Below are positions 20,740 through 32,947 of a DNA stretch of 56,822 nt, one piece after another. The position numbers and the translations under genes are program-made. The notes under the pieces are model-generated. The model saw nothing but the letters and a program-made list of their open reading frames with translations, ran no database searches and had not been told where the DNA came from. Numbering within the stretch: position 1 is the first letter of the stretch; the number at the start of each line of letters is the position of its first letter. This stretch comes from Gymnopus androsaceus JB14 (lineage: Eukaryota > Basidiomycota > Agaricomycetes > Agaricales > Omphalotaceae), in assembly GCA_009733575.1 (NCBI GenBank), contig ML769707.1, forward strand, positions 1-56,822, given 5' to 3'.

Positions 20740-23700
20740 CTCCCCCACAACAAGATCCACTAGGAAAAATACAAAGTTGGCGAGTTGCATTTTGGTGATC
20801 AAGTTTACCAAGTGCTTTGGTAAAAATGTCGGCAAAGTTCTCCTTGGATGGAACATATTGAGTAGCAATATCACCTTCTTTAATTGCACCTCGAATCCAG
20901 TGTCGATGAAATTTGATATGCTTATTTGCATTGGTGATCTGAGGTGAATTCATATTCTTCAGAGCTGAAGAAGAATCCACAAACATCTGAGTTGGTTCTT
21001 GCTGGGTGAAACCAAGTTGTTGTAGAAGTAGGCAGAACCAGATAACTTCTCAACCACAAGAACCAGCTGCATAATATTTGGCTTCACCAGTAGAAGTCGC
21101 AACAGCAGTCTGTTTCCTTGTAAACCAAGAGAAACAACCTAAACCAAAAGAGAGGACAGCACCAGATACTGATTGTCCATGATCGGGACTTTCAACAAAG
21201 TTGGAATCAGTATAAGCAAGGAATGCCCGGGACCTTGTACCACCCAAAACTAGCACAAAATCAGCTGTACCCTTCAAGTAGCAAATTATCCTTTGCACTG
21301 CCTTCCAACATCAGGAAAAATGGTCTGGGCCCAGGGCTGACTTTAGGTTGACCCACAATGACTTAAAGAGACTTAAGGGAACCTAAGGATACCTAGGTCT
21401 CCTAGGCAACCTAGGTTGCCTAGACTGCGTCAGTTTCTTTGAGGTCACCTAGGTTGCCTAGGATTTAGGGATAAACCTTGGGAATTTGAGGCAACCTGAG
21501 TAAACCTGAGTAAACCTGAGTAAGCCTGAGCTAACCTGAGGAGCTTGAGGAAACCTGAGGTAGGCTAAGGTAGCCTGGGGTAGCCTGGAAGACCCAAGGT
21601 GACCAAGGTGACCAGGGTGACCAGGGTAGCCTAGGTTCCCTAGGTCATCATAGGTTTAACCCCTTTTTGCTGATGAATGAGTACATCCAGGATTCTGCAT
21701 GAACTGTGCAGTTTGCTGAGTACTGCATGTAATATCTGGATGGGTTGTAACAGAAGCGTACATCAAAGAACCAACTGCTTCAGTGTAGGGTACTCCCCTC
21801 ATATCTTTCATCTCTTCAGAGCCCTCAGCTGGACAATCAGCCTTAGTGAGTACTTTCATCTCCATAGGCGTTGGTGCTGGATTTGCATCTGCAAGATTAA
21901 AGCAAGCAACAAGTTCCAGGATATAAGAATGCTGGGAGAATGAAATTGTACAAGCATGTCTGTCATGAATAACAGTCATACCCAAGAACTGAGAAATTGC
22001 TCCTTTGTCTGATATTTCAAGATGAGTTTTGAACTCTTTCTTGAACCGTTCAATCTCGGCAAGATTACTTCCAAAGAGAGCAAGATCATCCACATGAGTA
22101 GCAATGATAGTGTTCCAGAAGATGAGTGGCAAATGAACACACAGGGATCAGAAGGACAGACATGGAAATCAAGTGACTCTAAAACACCTTTGAGTTTCTC
22201 ATACCAGAGATACCCAGACTGTTTCAGTCCATAAAGGCCTTTCTTGAGTTTCCAAACCCAATCTTCTTTTCCTTTGACTGCAAATCCTGGTGGCTGCTTC
22301 ACATATGCTGGCTGGTCATCAGGAATCTCAGAATTGAGATAAGCGGACTTCACGTCAACGACATGAATCTCCCAGTCCTCAATGGCAGCAACAGTTGCAA
22401 TTCCACAAACAGATTCTATACGTGCAGTCGGTGCATGGGTGTCAACAAAATCAACACCTGGGATTTGAGTAAACCCCTGAGCAACAAGTCTAGCTTGATA
22501 GGATGCAATGTCCTCAGGATTTTTAGTGTTTCACTTTACAGCAAAAACCCAACGACTACCTGTAGCTTTACGGTCTGGAGGAAGTGGAACAAGGTCATAT
22601 GTCCCAGTTTCGAGCAACTTGTTGAGCTCGTAATAACATGCTTCTTTCCACTCCAAATGGTCAGGAGAGGCAAGAGCTTGCAAAAGATTAAGAGGAATAT
22701 CACCTCTTGAAAGATGAGCTTGTTCAACTTCTGGCTCCCCCTCATCCTCGGTATGGGAATCAACAGGCTCTGGTTGCACCTCTGCGATAGTCTGAGAACG
22801 AGTCTTAGCAGGAGTAGCATTAGAGGGCATACACAGATTAGGCCGAACATGAGGTGGAAGTGTAACAGGAGCAGGAACAGGAGCAGGAGGAATAGGGACA
22901 GGTGGAGGAATTGGATTTGGATTGGTGGCAGGAGCAAATGGAACAATAATTGGGGGGCCATCATCATCATCAGTGTTAGAACTTTTGAGAGATGAATAAT
23001 CATAGGACTCCTCCTCAGTGCGCATAAGATCACTCTCAGAGGCATTATCATCAAAATGAATAGAGATTGCTGACTAAGCCTTTACCTGGAGTGTAAACCA
23101 AGTATGCCAAATGATTCAAATCATACCCAACAAAAAATCCTGGTTCTCCCTGTTGATCCAATTTGTGCTTCTGATCATGGTTATAAGCCCAAACTCAACA
23201 TCCAAAAGGATGGAATTTTTGACAGTCAGGATTCTTCTTGTAGAAGAGATGGTAAGGTGTCTCTCCCTTAGGTAGAGGATCCATGTAATAATGTGCACGT
23301 GTAAATAACAAATAACCTACAACATAGCTCCAAAGAGACAGTGGAAGACCAGAAGCAAGGAGAATAGTGTGGACTCGGTCAAAAATTGTACAATTGAGGC
23401 ATTCAGTGTGACCATTTTGCTGGGGGAGTATGAGGAACAGAGTTCTCCCAATGGATTCCTCTCTCCGTCATTCAATTCTCCCACTTGGTCAAAATATACT
23501 CCCTGATGTTATCAGTACAAAATTCTTTTAAAGCTTTACCAGTTGCTTTCTCAACTTCCACTATCCAGAGCTTGAATGCTTCAAAAGCATCACTCTTCCA
23601 TTTCAGAAGATAACCCCAACCCATATGCAAGTAATCATCAAGGAAAGTGATGAGATAACACTTGCCAGATTTGTATCCTTCAACTGGCCCAGGACCCCAA

Positions 23701-25065
23701 AGATCCAAATGGACTAACTCTAGCGGCTCACTAGCATGAGAGTCCAATTCAGGAAAATGCACTTTGGTGAGCTTACCCCTAGCGCATGCATTGCAGACAG
23801 GGGGATCTGCAGCTAATTCTGCAACTGTAAGTTTCACGGTTATCCCCTCCAACTGACCTGAATGGTACAATGATTGACAAGCAGGATAATTTAAATGACC
23901 AAGCTCATGATGTAGTTGTACCAGTTTTGTGTACAGTGGAGGTGTGAAATCTGAGGAAGATGAAGATGTGAATGCAGAGGTAGGAGTTGCAGAGTCAAGG
24001 TGGTATAATCTCGTACCATCTTTAGTCCCAGTAAAAACGATCTCCTCATCATCAAGTAGGTGCTGGATAAAATCACCAGCATCGTCCTTCTTGAATGATA
24101 CACATTTTCCAGCTCCAAAGACGGTATAGCATCCAGCATCAAATTGGGAGACTGAAGTAAGTGTTGGAGATGAATTGGGAACAAAAGTGGTGTCTTTAAG
24201 ACTAAAGCGAGTCATTGCATGTTGGTGACGAGCTAGAAACACAGCTATACCACGACCTGCAATCTTCATCATACCAGAATCAAATCCAGTAACTTTCTGG
24301 GAAATGGCTGGATGGTGGAAAGTTGTAAAATCAGCATGGACAGAATGGATGTGAGACGTTGTACCAGAATCAATGATAATGGGAGGCCTATTGGCAGTAG
24401 TACCAGCTGGATACACTGACTCATTGATAGGCTGGGGGGAATTTGGACTTGGAGAAGAGTCAGTCACTGTGTAAATGGAATAATCAATAATATTGGTGCT
24501 GGAAACAGATTCTACAAAGTTCAATGAGGTAGGTTGCTCGTTACCACCTCCTCCCCCACTATCCACAGCATGGGCTCAATCTTTATCCTTCTTCTTCCCC
24601 TTATTCTTGCCTTTACCTCCCTGATTACCATTAGGATTGTGCTTACCACCACCAGGTTGATGGCAATAGCCAATAGTATGGCCTTGGGTAAGACAATTTC
24701 AACAGAAATACTTCCCTTTAGCCAGTAGTGCACATTCAACAGTGGTGATAGCTGAATCAACGTTTGACATGCCAGAGTCTCCACTTTTGTCAGGGTGAGC
24801 GGAACAATAGGAGCCAAGAATTTGTGCAACAGTTGACGCAACAGTGGTAGCAGAGGTCAATGAAAAATTACTAATCCAGGTGTGCCAAGACCCAGGAGTA
24901 TTAGGATTGTTGGGGAGAGTGGTGACAAGAATAGCAGAAGCAAAACCCTCATCAACAGTATAGCCACTCTGCCTGATGTTCCGCAATGAAGTTTTGAAAT
25001 CCTGGCAGTGTTTTGACAAAGATGTGAAATCATACAAAAAAGCAACATCTGGAAAAGTGCCTAAA
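20740..25065 (-). pseudogene. Nearly full-length Ty1/Copia element, decayed (Gag-PR-IN-RT-RH)
   Basis: Read on the minus strand all Copia parts are in order. Gag is at 25065-24521 (UBN2-like, with a CxxC...H...C knuckle that now contains a stop). The protease is at about 24400 (IIIDSGTTSHI). The integrase zinc region (HHELGHLNY...CNACARGK) and core (HLDLWGPG, CTDNIREY) are at 23900-23472. A Pro-rich linker follows, then RT (WKEACYYELNKLLETGTYD, GFTQIPGVDF, KGLYGLKQSGYLWY, HVDDLALFG) at 22700-21676, and RNase H (TDSNFVES, VDSSSALKNMN, DIFTKALG) at 21308-20740. The catalytic HVDD is retained, but frameshifts and stops separate most blocks. A 367-bp element interrupts the RT/RNase H junction and a GC-rich insert truncates Gag. 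Confidence 0.9.
21309..21675. mobile_element. 367-bp element with CATCAG ends, inserted in the Copia element
   Basis: The left end is CATCAGGAAAAATGG; the right end, reversed, is CATCAGCAAAAAGGGG. It is flanked by AA at 21307-21308 and 21676-21677, and its removal restores the Copia junction between GCTH and WKAVQR. The interior is made of CCTAGGTTGCC, ACCTGAGTAA and GGTGACC-like words. It is related by its ends to the element at 18013-18416, but its interior is not collinear with it. Confidence 0.8.
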
Positions 25066-25445
25066 GCCCTGAGATATCTGGATATCTCTGGAGGAGCCCA
25101 GGGAGATGCCTAATTCCTAGGGTTTTTCAGGTAGTATTGAAAGGTCCTGGGCACCCTGGGTGGCTCAGGGTGCCCAGGGAAATGCCCATATCCTATGGAC
25201 TCCTAAGATTCCCTGAGGAAAATTTAAAGTCCCCCAGGATATGCCACTTTTTTCGAAAAGCCTTGAGTATTCCTGGGAACATTCCAGGGGCATTCTAGAG
25301 CATCCCTGAGTAGCCCAAACATATCCCTGGGTATCCCTGAGGCATCCTGGGACATCCCTGGGATGTGCCTGGTAAAGCCCTGTGCAGCCCTGGGTCCCTG
25401 AGTTTCCCCAGGATATGGACATTTCCTTATGGAGCCTTGGGAAAC
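25066..25445. repeat. CCCTGGG-rich insert at the 5' side of the Copia Gag
   Basis: About 380 bp of words such as ATCCCTGGG, CCCAGGATATG and CCTGAGG, compositionally like the interiors of the elements at 18013 and 21309, interrupting the Copia Gag frame. The expected CATCAG ends are not seen (CATCTGGAAAAG occurs near 25045), so the boundaries are uncertain. Confidence 0.45.
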
Positions 25446-25644
25446 CCTAGCCATTCCACAAATGGAATCAAATAAAACAACACACCAGACACAGTCACAT
25501 GAATGTACTCACCCCTTACATGATCAACTTTACATGTCATCATGCTTGCAAAACTAACTCAAGTCAATAAGTAGACATTCCTGATAAAGGTTACAATAAA
25601 AACATTGTAAAACTACTAATAACCCGGATACAACAAAGTCCATC
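25446..25644. other. Short gene-free interval
   Basis: About 200 bp of AT-rich sequence between the Copia remnant and the 3' end of the deaminase gene. Nothing recognisable. Confidence 0.5.
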
Positions 25645-28206
25645 CTAGGTAGATATTGGTATCTCAGCTTTACCCCAACTAGAATTGTTAGAATCGATAA
25701 CTAGTGGGTGATCTTTGGCGGAGCTGGTGGAGCTTTGTCTGGAATGAGTTGCCTTAAAACTCTGACATGCATTGAGCAATACATGCCAAAGCTTGAGCAG
25801 TATTATATCAGAGATCCCAGGCAGAGGAATCCAAGGATAGGTGTTATGAGTGCCTGGGAGCTGGAAAACAAGCCTGTTCTCTTGTTTAAGACATGGACTG
25901 AGCTCCCAACACAATCGGCAAGATTTCTTGCTGACCCCAATGGGCCATTCAATGCTGCAAGCGCTCTCCTTCTAAAGTATGAAGATGAGAGTACAGTTAA
26001 GATTATGATGAATGATTAAAGTCTTACCTCATCCAATGTGGTGATCCAGGACATGAGTGCTGCTTCAGCATGAACCTTTGCATTCAAAGTCGTGGATAAA
26101 ATTCTTGTAGTATTGTAGGGTATACTTGATTCTAGTTTCAATTTATTCTCCAACACATCTGTCACTGTCTTGGGATGGAATACTGCAGGCTCCAATCCAT
26201 GAGGATAGTAGAATCAGGAGAGTTTGAGAGTTCCTCTAAAATGTGATGCTTTAGCATAAACATATGTGGTGGCGTATTGCCAGCCCAATACATTTTTGAA
26301 GGCACTCATAAGACGAGAAGTTGCATAGCTCAGGTACAACTGGGCACTGTCAACTGAAGGATCCACTTGGCACCTAATCAAGGATGCTATGATGTTACAG
26401 GACTCACCTTCCTTCTGAGTCAAATTTAACTCATCATGATCCTCACTATCCTCACTCTCGGCTACATTATTTTCATCAGCTTTGTCAGCTGGTAGGGTTG
26501 TAGAGTTTCGGAGGCTATACTGCTTGGCCTCTGGAAAACATGAGCACAACAATCAGGAGCACCGATTTTTTGAACATACCAGCATCTGCCAGAACTTTGT
26601 GCAGGCCTTCAACTGATAAAAGATGGTCTAACACGGGCTGGAGGCTTCGAAGCTTAATCATTGCATTGACTATCGCATGTATCGCCTCAGCCTTTGGCAC
26701 ATCTTTCCTGGTGTCCTTCTTTGCCTGCGTGGTCTCTGTTGCCTTCTTATCAACTAGCAAGTGCACCTCCAATTCAAGCCACTGTTTGTAGATAAGGGAA
26801 GGACTAGCATTCCGACATGGGTGCCAGACCAAAGAAGGGAGGCTAAAGAGACAGTGCAGCTTCTATTGTTCAATGAACAATAGAAGCTGCCATGATAAGT
26901 TAAACTTAAGAAAGTGAGAAAGTGTTTGTAAATGAAATTGACGGAACACACGCCCAGGAGCAAGGGCAGGCGGCGTCGGTCAATTCCAGTACACAAGGTG
27001 ACCCGGGCGGGTTAAGGGAGCATGAGGAGGAGGCCCGAGAACACCAAGCGTAAGCAATTAGTATTACTTAAATAACTAAATAGGGAAGATGGTGGGTGGG
27101 CACTAAAAAACCCGAAAGATACACCACAGGAGGATTTGGAGGCAGGAAGAGGCAGCGGCGAGACGTCGCGGATGAGGGCAGCAAGAAAGAAACGATTCTT
27201 GTGCCACGCGTCACCGGGTCCGATTCTGACACATTGCTGTGCCCCGGATGCGGTGACTCCATGTCTCTCTGCCGGGCCGCCTCTTCTCTTATCTTACACT
27301 TACGCTAGCCGGAGCAAGCTCTCGTAGCTTCAGCTAGCAATTATGCTAAGCCATGATTCGGCGTTATCGGAATTAACCGGATACTTGACTATTGAGAGAT
27401 CTCCTGAGTTGGTGTTTGGGATAGAATGATTCTTCAGCTCAAGGGTCTCCTGAAGTTTTTTATGAAATTGAGTAGGAAGTTGGATGTCAACCTCTTTACA
27501 GAGTAGATTTGACTGGTGTAAACATTGCTTAATGAGCCCAAATGGCGATGTCCCCCAATGTGTGGAGATCTCCAAAACTTGCCAGGCAACTTTTCGATAG
27601 GCTCTCCGGTATATGAAGCATTGGAAAGTGAAAAGGCTGGCCTTGTTCCCGAGGGAGGTAATTACATTGAAGAGGTCCTTGAGGTGGGAATCGAATGTAA
27701 AACTGCAAAACATCATGTATCAAGAAAACATCATTCATAGATGTTCGCGTAGCCTACCTATCTTTATCTTCTGCCCACTTCTCAAGCAATTCCTTCCCGC
27801 GCATCTTGTCTGCCACAACATCAACTCTTTTGCCCATTGGCTCGCTCCTGCCAGAGTCCCATTCAACTGCCGCTTTAATTCTCTCGGCTGTTTTAAGCTG
27901 TGTTCTGAGGTTTCTAGCCCCCGTTTCCCCATCCTCACGCAGTCTAGCATTCTCAGCAAAGACAAGAAATTCGACAGAATTGATGTTTGTCTTGCCTACA
28001 ACAGCATTAACATTGGAGGCTTTGGGGTTACGAGAATTCCCTGTGGTAAGGAGGGTGGAGACGTGGTTGTAAAGCTCTGCATCTCTTTCGTCAGGACAAG
28101 GTACAGAACTGACTGCTTGTTGCCCACAGAGGTAAGAAGAAAGAAGAATAATATCCAATCTAAGACTATCGGTGAGGGGAGCAGGCGGTATTTCAGACAT
28201 GGACAT
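25645..28206 (-). pseudogene. OTT_1508-like nucleotide/nucleic-acid deaminase family gene with in-frame stops
   Basis: I predict exons 28206-27758, 27702-about 27307, about 26850-26580, 26530-26028 and 25971-25645. Introns of 49-56 bp have clean borders, and one longer gap of about 450 bp is GC-rich and may hold an insertion. The C-terminal half shows the deaminase zinc signature: His-Ala-Glu in NAKVHAEAALMSWI, then GVSKKSCRLC (CxxC), followed by GTHNTYPWIP. That arrangement matches the OTT_1508-like family expanded in mushroom-forming fungi; substrate unknown. Two TGA codons lie in the deduced frame, at 27330-27332 and 26214-26216, the second within an uninterrupted homologous exon. It is therefore probably a recent pseudogene, unless tiny unrecognised introns remove the stops. 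Confidence 0.7.
26856..26890. repeat. Perfect 17-bp-arm hairpin
   Basis: GCAGCTTCTATTGTTCA and TGAACAATAGAAGCTGC are separated by one base. It lies at the edge of the long gap in the deaminase gene, just upstream of the predicted third exon, and could be a foldback relic or the footprint of an excised element. Confidence 0.8.
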
Positions 28207-30420
28207 GGGAGGGAGAAGAGAAGAGTTGAGTTGTCACTCACGACAGCAAACGGATCGTGATTGAATATTCGGATAATCACATGTACGGTACAATGACACT
28301 GCTTCGTCATCGTGATTTGTTGAGCAATAAATTTTGGAGACCAATCGGAGACAGATGGTTCACGAGCCTAGGTATAAAGTACACAAGCAGGCATAGTAAT
28401 CATTGCGCCGCCGCACCCTTGAATTGTCCGAATCACATTGGGGAAAATTTCTTTGCTCGGCCCTGAAAATGTCCGAAACTCGCGCAGCCCCTGATTTGGT
28501 TGGGTGACCACACTTGTTCCTGGCGTTCATGCTCACATTCCGCCAGCTCACACTCACACTCACATGGCCCCACTCACACTTGCAAGGCTCACTCTCACCA
28601 ATAGCTGGACTCATACCCACAGTCCGCAGACCTCAAAGTCACATACAACCCAGGCGCTATAGAAGTTAGTCAACATTGTATGTGAAGTTAATGATTATAA
28701 GTTCATTGATATTGAAGGGCGTTTGTTCAAATGTTGTATGGTATTGATAAGTTATAATAATAATGACAGGATTACTAGAACCTGTGCTAAAGTTCATACC
28801 ATTGCTAGCATGTCCAAAATTCATACCCATACCACCAGTACCTATTCGCACCAAAGGTGGCACCGGTGTTATAGCCGAACCCTGTCGTAGCCATATTCAT
28901 ATTATGAGTCGAAGGTTGCCCAATCAAAGTTCACAATGCCAAAATGTTGTTATTCAACAATTATTCAAAGTGGTCCCAGAGTTCGGGACTGTGTCCAACT
29001 ATGCAAGTGGATCTGGGACATCAGTTACTGTAATGAATGAATGAACCAAAAGACTCGGAAATGAGAACTCGGAGTCACAGCCGCTGAGAGTGATAATGTG
29101 TTGGCTGCAGGAGCTGAAGGAGGATTCACTGTACATTCGTCATATTCAGATACAAGGAAAATTCCAAGATGTGATTACTCACCGTTAACGGGATCTCCAG
29201 TGCGGGCCTGAGCCCTCGATGGTTGTAAGATACATAGACGTCAGGCAAACTCTGCTGGCCCCATGTGGCGTTTATAAAAGGAAATTTTTGAAATTCCCAT
29301 GCCCTTTGAAGGGATTGTACTGTTGACAGCGAGATTATGGAATATAGAGGTTGAAAAAATGCTCAACATATGTTCCATCTTCATGTGGAGCAATGTTTCA
29401 GTATTTAAGAAGGTCAACTGAGAGAGGAGATAGGATTTTATACCAATTTACCGTATTTTGCTATCTCTGAGTGTAAAATCACCAAATAAAAAACCAGAGC
29501 ATCCCAGTATGCATTGAAATAAGTTTTTCAAAGCGAATTTCGAAGAAGTGTCTTGAGAGTATCAACACAAGCTCTCCGTTAGAAAGTTTCCTTTTATAAA
29601 CGCCACGTGGGGTCAGAAGAGTTTGCCTGATATCTTATTGCGGGAACTCGGTCAGATGAACTCAACTTTCTGTCGAAGATTGGAAATGGCATTGTTCTGG
29701 TTCTTGCGGTGTTTCTTCTTTTTTGTCTTGCTGGCATTCCAATGGAAAAGAAGCCTGTCAGCGGCAAGGTATATCCCAGGAATTTTCCTCTCCCTGAACT
29801 AACTCGAGTTCTTGCTATGCATATTTAAGCGCCGCATCACCTGCTCGTTGCGACGATGCTTGCTCGTGTTTGGTTTCAACCGCCGGCGCCATGTGCCGCC
29901 ACAGTTGAGAATTATGTAAACCCTTCCATTACACAAAACTCTCAACGCTGCCATTGTCCATACTTGATAATCCTTGACTCCCTTCTCCGTCATCGGGTGA
30001 TTAACGCACTGCCCACTGCTCAATTTTCGACAAACTTCACTGTCACCAGGTAAGTTTTAATGTACTCACAAATATGAGGCTTTCCGGTGAGCTGAGTGGG
30101 CTCAAGGCCCTAAATAAGTTAAACTCTCCACCGAAAGCGACAGAAAAAATTGAAAGATACGGGGAGAGACTGTCCAATGAGAATCCCTCTCTTCCGTGTA
30201 CCCAAGCCAACTAAACACACTTTCTAGCTCTATTATTTCTTTCTAGCTCTATTATTTGATTGTGCCTAGCTCGTAGCACCGAATCCTAAAGTAAATTTTG
30301 GTTGTGTCAAGCTCATGATCATATTAAATTGACTGACGTATCCACCCCTTGGACACAGTGGCCCGCACAAAAATCTACAAGCCTCCAGTCCGGCGGGATC
30401 CTCACGCTCCCCTATGCGTC
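28207..30420. other. Mostly gene-free stretch with one MITE
   Basis: No supportable gene. A Gly/Met-rich frame on the minus strand at about 28920-28760 (GGMGMNFG, SNGMNFSTGSS) could be a fragment of a low-complexity protein but lacks flanking exons. The 390-bp MITE at 29241-29630 is described separately. Confidence 0.4.
29241..29630. mobile_element. 390-bp MITE with about 43-bp inverted repeats
   Basis: The left end is TCAGGCAAACTCTGCTGGC and the right end, reversed, is TCAGGCAAACTCTTCTGAC. The pairing continues through GTGGCGTTTATAAAAGGAAA in both arms (TTTATAAAAG is TATA-like). The interior is AT-rich without coding capacity. The flanks ACG/TATC show no clear duplication. Confidence 0.7.
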
Positions 30421-30933
30421 ATGACAGCCTCGAATCCCAATTGGTTGAAGAAGGCGTCCAATGGAGTAAACACTGATTCTGGAGAAAAGTCCGACGGAGA
30501 GGATACCAATTCTGGAGAAAAGTCCGATGAAGAGGATACCACTTCCGAAGAAGAGTCCGATGGAGAGAATACCGATTCCAAAGAAGACTCTTCTAACAAG
30601 GCTGATTCCGAGTCGAATGACAGAGGTCCTAATGAGATCAATGAGATCCAATCCAAGCATAGTCCAGATGAGCAAGATAAAAGCAAAGAGATTGTATCGG
30701 ATGAAGAAGATGAAGTGGTATGCACCGGCATCAATGTACATAGCGGTGGCATGCTAGGCAAGGAGATTGCTCAACCGGAGGAACAGGACGAGATTATCTA
30801 CACGGGTACCAGAAAACGGAATGTCATTGTCGGCGGTGTAGGCGGAGAGACCAGAGAGACAGCCATCGACCTCACCCGGAGCTCAAAATCTATCTATGAG
30901 GATAGTCTTGAATCTTGGTATGTCATCCACTGA
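30421..30933 (+). CDS. Acidic Ser/Asp/Glu-rich protein with SUMO-interaction-like motifs
   Basis: An open frame of 170 residues from the ATG at 30421 (the frame is open further upstream but without ATG). The first half has tandem DSGEKSDGED/NSGEKSDEED/SEEESDGEN repeats. The second half carries hydrophobic triplets in acidic context: DEEDEVVCTG, EEQDEIIYTG, and ETAIDLTRSS. Such (V/I)-x-(V/I) cores next to acidic residues or before DLT resemble SUMO-interacting motifs. No enzyme domain is visible and it may be one exon of a larger gene. A Ulp1-type SUMO protease gene lies 2.3 kb downstream on the same strand, which makes a SUMO link worth noting, but this is inference. Confidence 0.5.
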   Translation: MTASNPNWLKKASNGVNTDSGEKSDGEDTNSGEKSDEEDTTSEEESDGENTDSKEDSSNKADSESNDRGPNEINEIQSKHSPDEQDKSKEIVSDEEDEVVCTGINVHSGGMLGKEIAQPEEQDEIIYTGTRKRNVIVGGVGGETRETAIDLTRSSKSIYEDSLESWYVIH

Positions 30934-31659
30934 GATTGCATTCTATCATACTCATTATTACCTAGATATTTTGATGCAAATGTCCACTCGCATGGTGTCA
31001 AGTAGTCAATTTCCCTTATTCAACGATTTTGAGCTTTTGAGCCACATCATCATGTATCTATACTTGTACCTCTCATTATCCGCGCTATTGTATACTAATA
31101 TTTCGTATGGTATCGGATATGGTTATGTCGCTTTTTTTGGTTTGTGGACCTAGAGTATGCATGTATATAGAGATAATGATGTCGCTGAGCGATAATTTTT
31201 AATTATATTTGGGCTTGTGCTCGGTTTCATATGCTCTAGTATAGCGCTGCTGAACGGTTAAACTTCAAGAATCTTGTACAGCCGAGTACAACATTGTCAA
31301 CGTCTTTGCACGCTAGCGAGTGTGTCTTTTTTTAAAATTTCAAAAACCTCTTGAACGGTTAAACTTCAAGAAAGTCAAGCACAGCATGTATGTAGCTGCA
31401 AATATCAAAAAGCATCTGGTATCGTTATACCTACAGAGAACAGTTCAATCCCAACTTGCCGGTCGAGAGTCCCTGCTTCCACTGTCCACGTCGCTTTGCT
31501 GGTTCAAAGCTGATTCAATATTACTGTGGCCATGACTTGGATTTACAACTTCGACCACCCCACTAAGGGCATGTTCTTTGCTCTCTCTCCACTGTGTCTG
31601 CAGAACCCCTCAGTGTGAGTGACAAGTTATCTTTCACTTATAATTCCACACTGACCTCA
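30934..31659. other. Gene-free stretch
   Basis: AT-rich sequence. CTTGAACGGTTAAACTTCAAGAA occurs in part twice (near 31252 and 31353), a short direct repeat of the shared core GAACGGTTAAACTTCAAGAA. No gene is visible. Confidence 0.45.
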
Positions 31660-31859
31660 TTTCTTTAGGACAATTCCAAAAACCTCATCTCGATAATGCG
31701 ATTTGTCAAAAAGTGGTAAGCGTGTGTACACATAGTATTTATCTGAAAAGCCCAAAGAAAATAAATATCGTTCAAATAGAAGCCTTATGATCCATGAGTG
31801 AAATGTTAGTATAGCCGGTACGCCTGTTGCTTCCCCACTTCCGTCTTTCGCCTGTGTAC

Positions 31860-32947
31860 TACCAGCCAACTACTATTTTCATTCGATCCCTCAAATGCCC
31901 CTCCTTATCCAACCTCACTTCGGGCGTATGGAACCGCACATTAGCTTCGTACGTCGAGTGGCCTAACGCTGAAGTTTCACCACCCTCTCTTCCTCCTTCA
32001 GCGTGCTCGAAACCAGTCTCTTCAGGGCTGATAACAACCTTCGTCTGATTCGCATACTCTGGCAAAACAACACCATCTTTGGTCCAAGTAATCGTGAACG
32101 ATTCCGATTCCGCAAGACGTCGGACTTGTTCCGAGTATAAATCCGACAATGTCCTTCTTTCCATCCGGTATTGATGATGAACACTTATTTGCAGATATCT
32201 GAAAAGGCATTAACTCTGCCGTTCTTCCTACACCTCGGACGCTTTTACTACTTACGCTTTCCACTCTATCAGTCGACGCTGGCCTCAGCTACCTAGTGCA
32301 ATATCATCCCGCCATCCTTTTTACATCTATCGTATATAATTACTGTCTGGCTCATAGGCTTGAGGCCTTGCTTGGCAGCGTCGAGAGATGCTCTTGGATC
32401 CAGGAAATAGCTACTTATATCTACGTAGAGCTATTGTTTACAGCTAATGCCATTACTTATCTAACCAGTTCAGTAAACCTTCGTAGGCGAAATTTGGGCA
32501 AATCAACCCAGGGCGTACCGCTTCGCCCTCTCGCTTTCCCAAGCTCTCTGTTTTCCTGTACCCATAAGGGATTATCTCATTCTAGGCCATCCGAGTTGTC
32601 GTCTTTTTTGAACCAATCTTCCATATCCAAGTACGCTGGTTGACGCAATAAATGCCTGTTGTTGTAAGGCCATTTTTCCTCTCTTTCAGGTGTGTTAGGT
32701 ACGGTCGGTATCTCTATTTAGTGGATGAGTGACTGAATGTGTGAGCAGATGATAAAGACTTACCATCAACCTGCCATTCTCGAGTAAATTCCACTACTTC
32801 CAAGTTCAGGTTCAACTTTGTCAACACGCGAGGCTTCCTGGAACGCGGCTTCAGCCTTCGTGCAAAGCGAATATGCTTGGGCATATGACGGTGCTTTCGG
32901 CGGAGGTCTGTTGGCTGAAGATGTTCATAGGCAGAAACATGGCTCAA
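31860..32947 (-). pseudogene. Fragmentary gene resembling a secreted peptidase of the IgA-peptidase M64 type
   Basis: Two separated minus-strand blocks. The upstream block (32947-32760) contains LNLEVVEFTREWQVDGKS, resembling the N-terminal beta-sandwich domain of M64 peptidases. The downstream block (32164-31860) contains ESESFTITWTKDGVVLPEY and YEANVRFHTPEVRLDKEG, resembling the C-terminal region. The catalytic zinc motif region that should lie between is not recognisable: 32700-32200 is broken by stops. The assignment rests on remembered family style and could be wrong. As it stands it encodes no complete enzyme. Confidence 0.3.

Noticed and set aside
22531..23054. Pro/Ile/Leu-rich frames overlapping the Copia linker
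   Set aside because: Frame shadows of the Copia integrase-RT linker.
30402..30761. Ser-rich minus-strand frames opposite the acidic protein
   Set aside because: Mirror of an Asp/Glu/Ser-rich coding repeat; the plus-strand frame has the more plausible protein.
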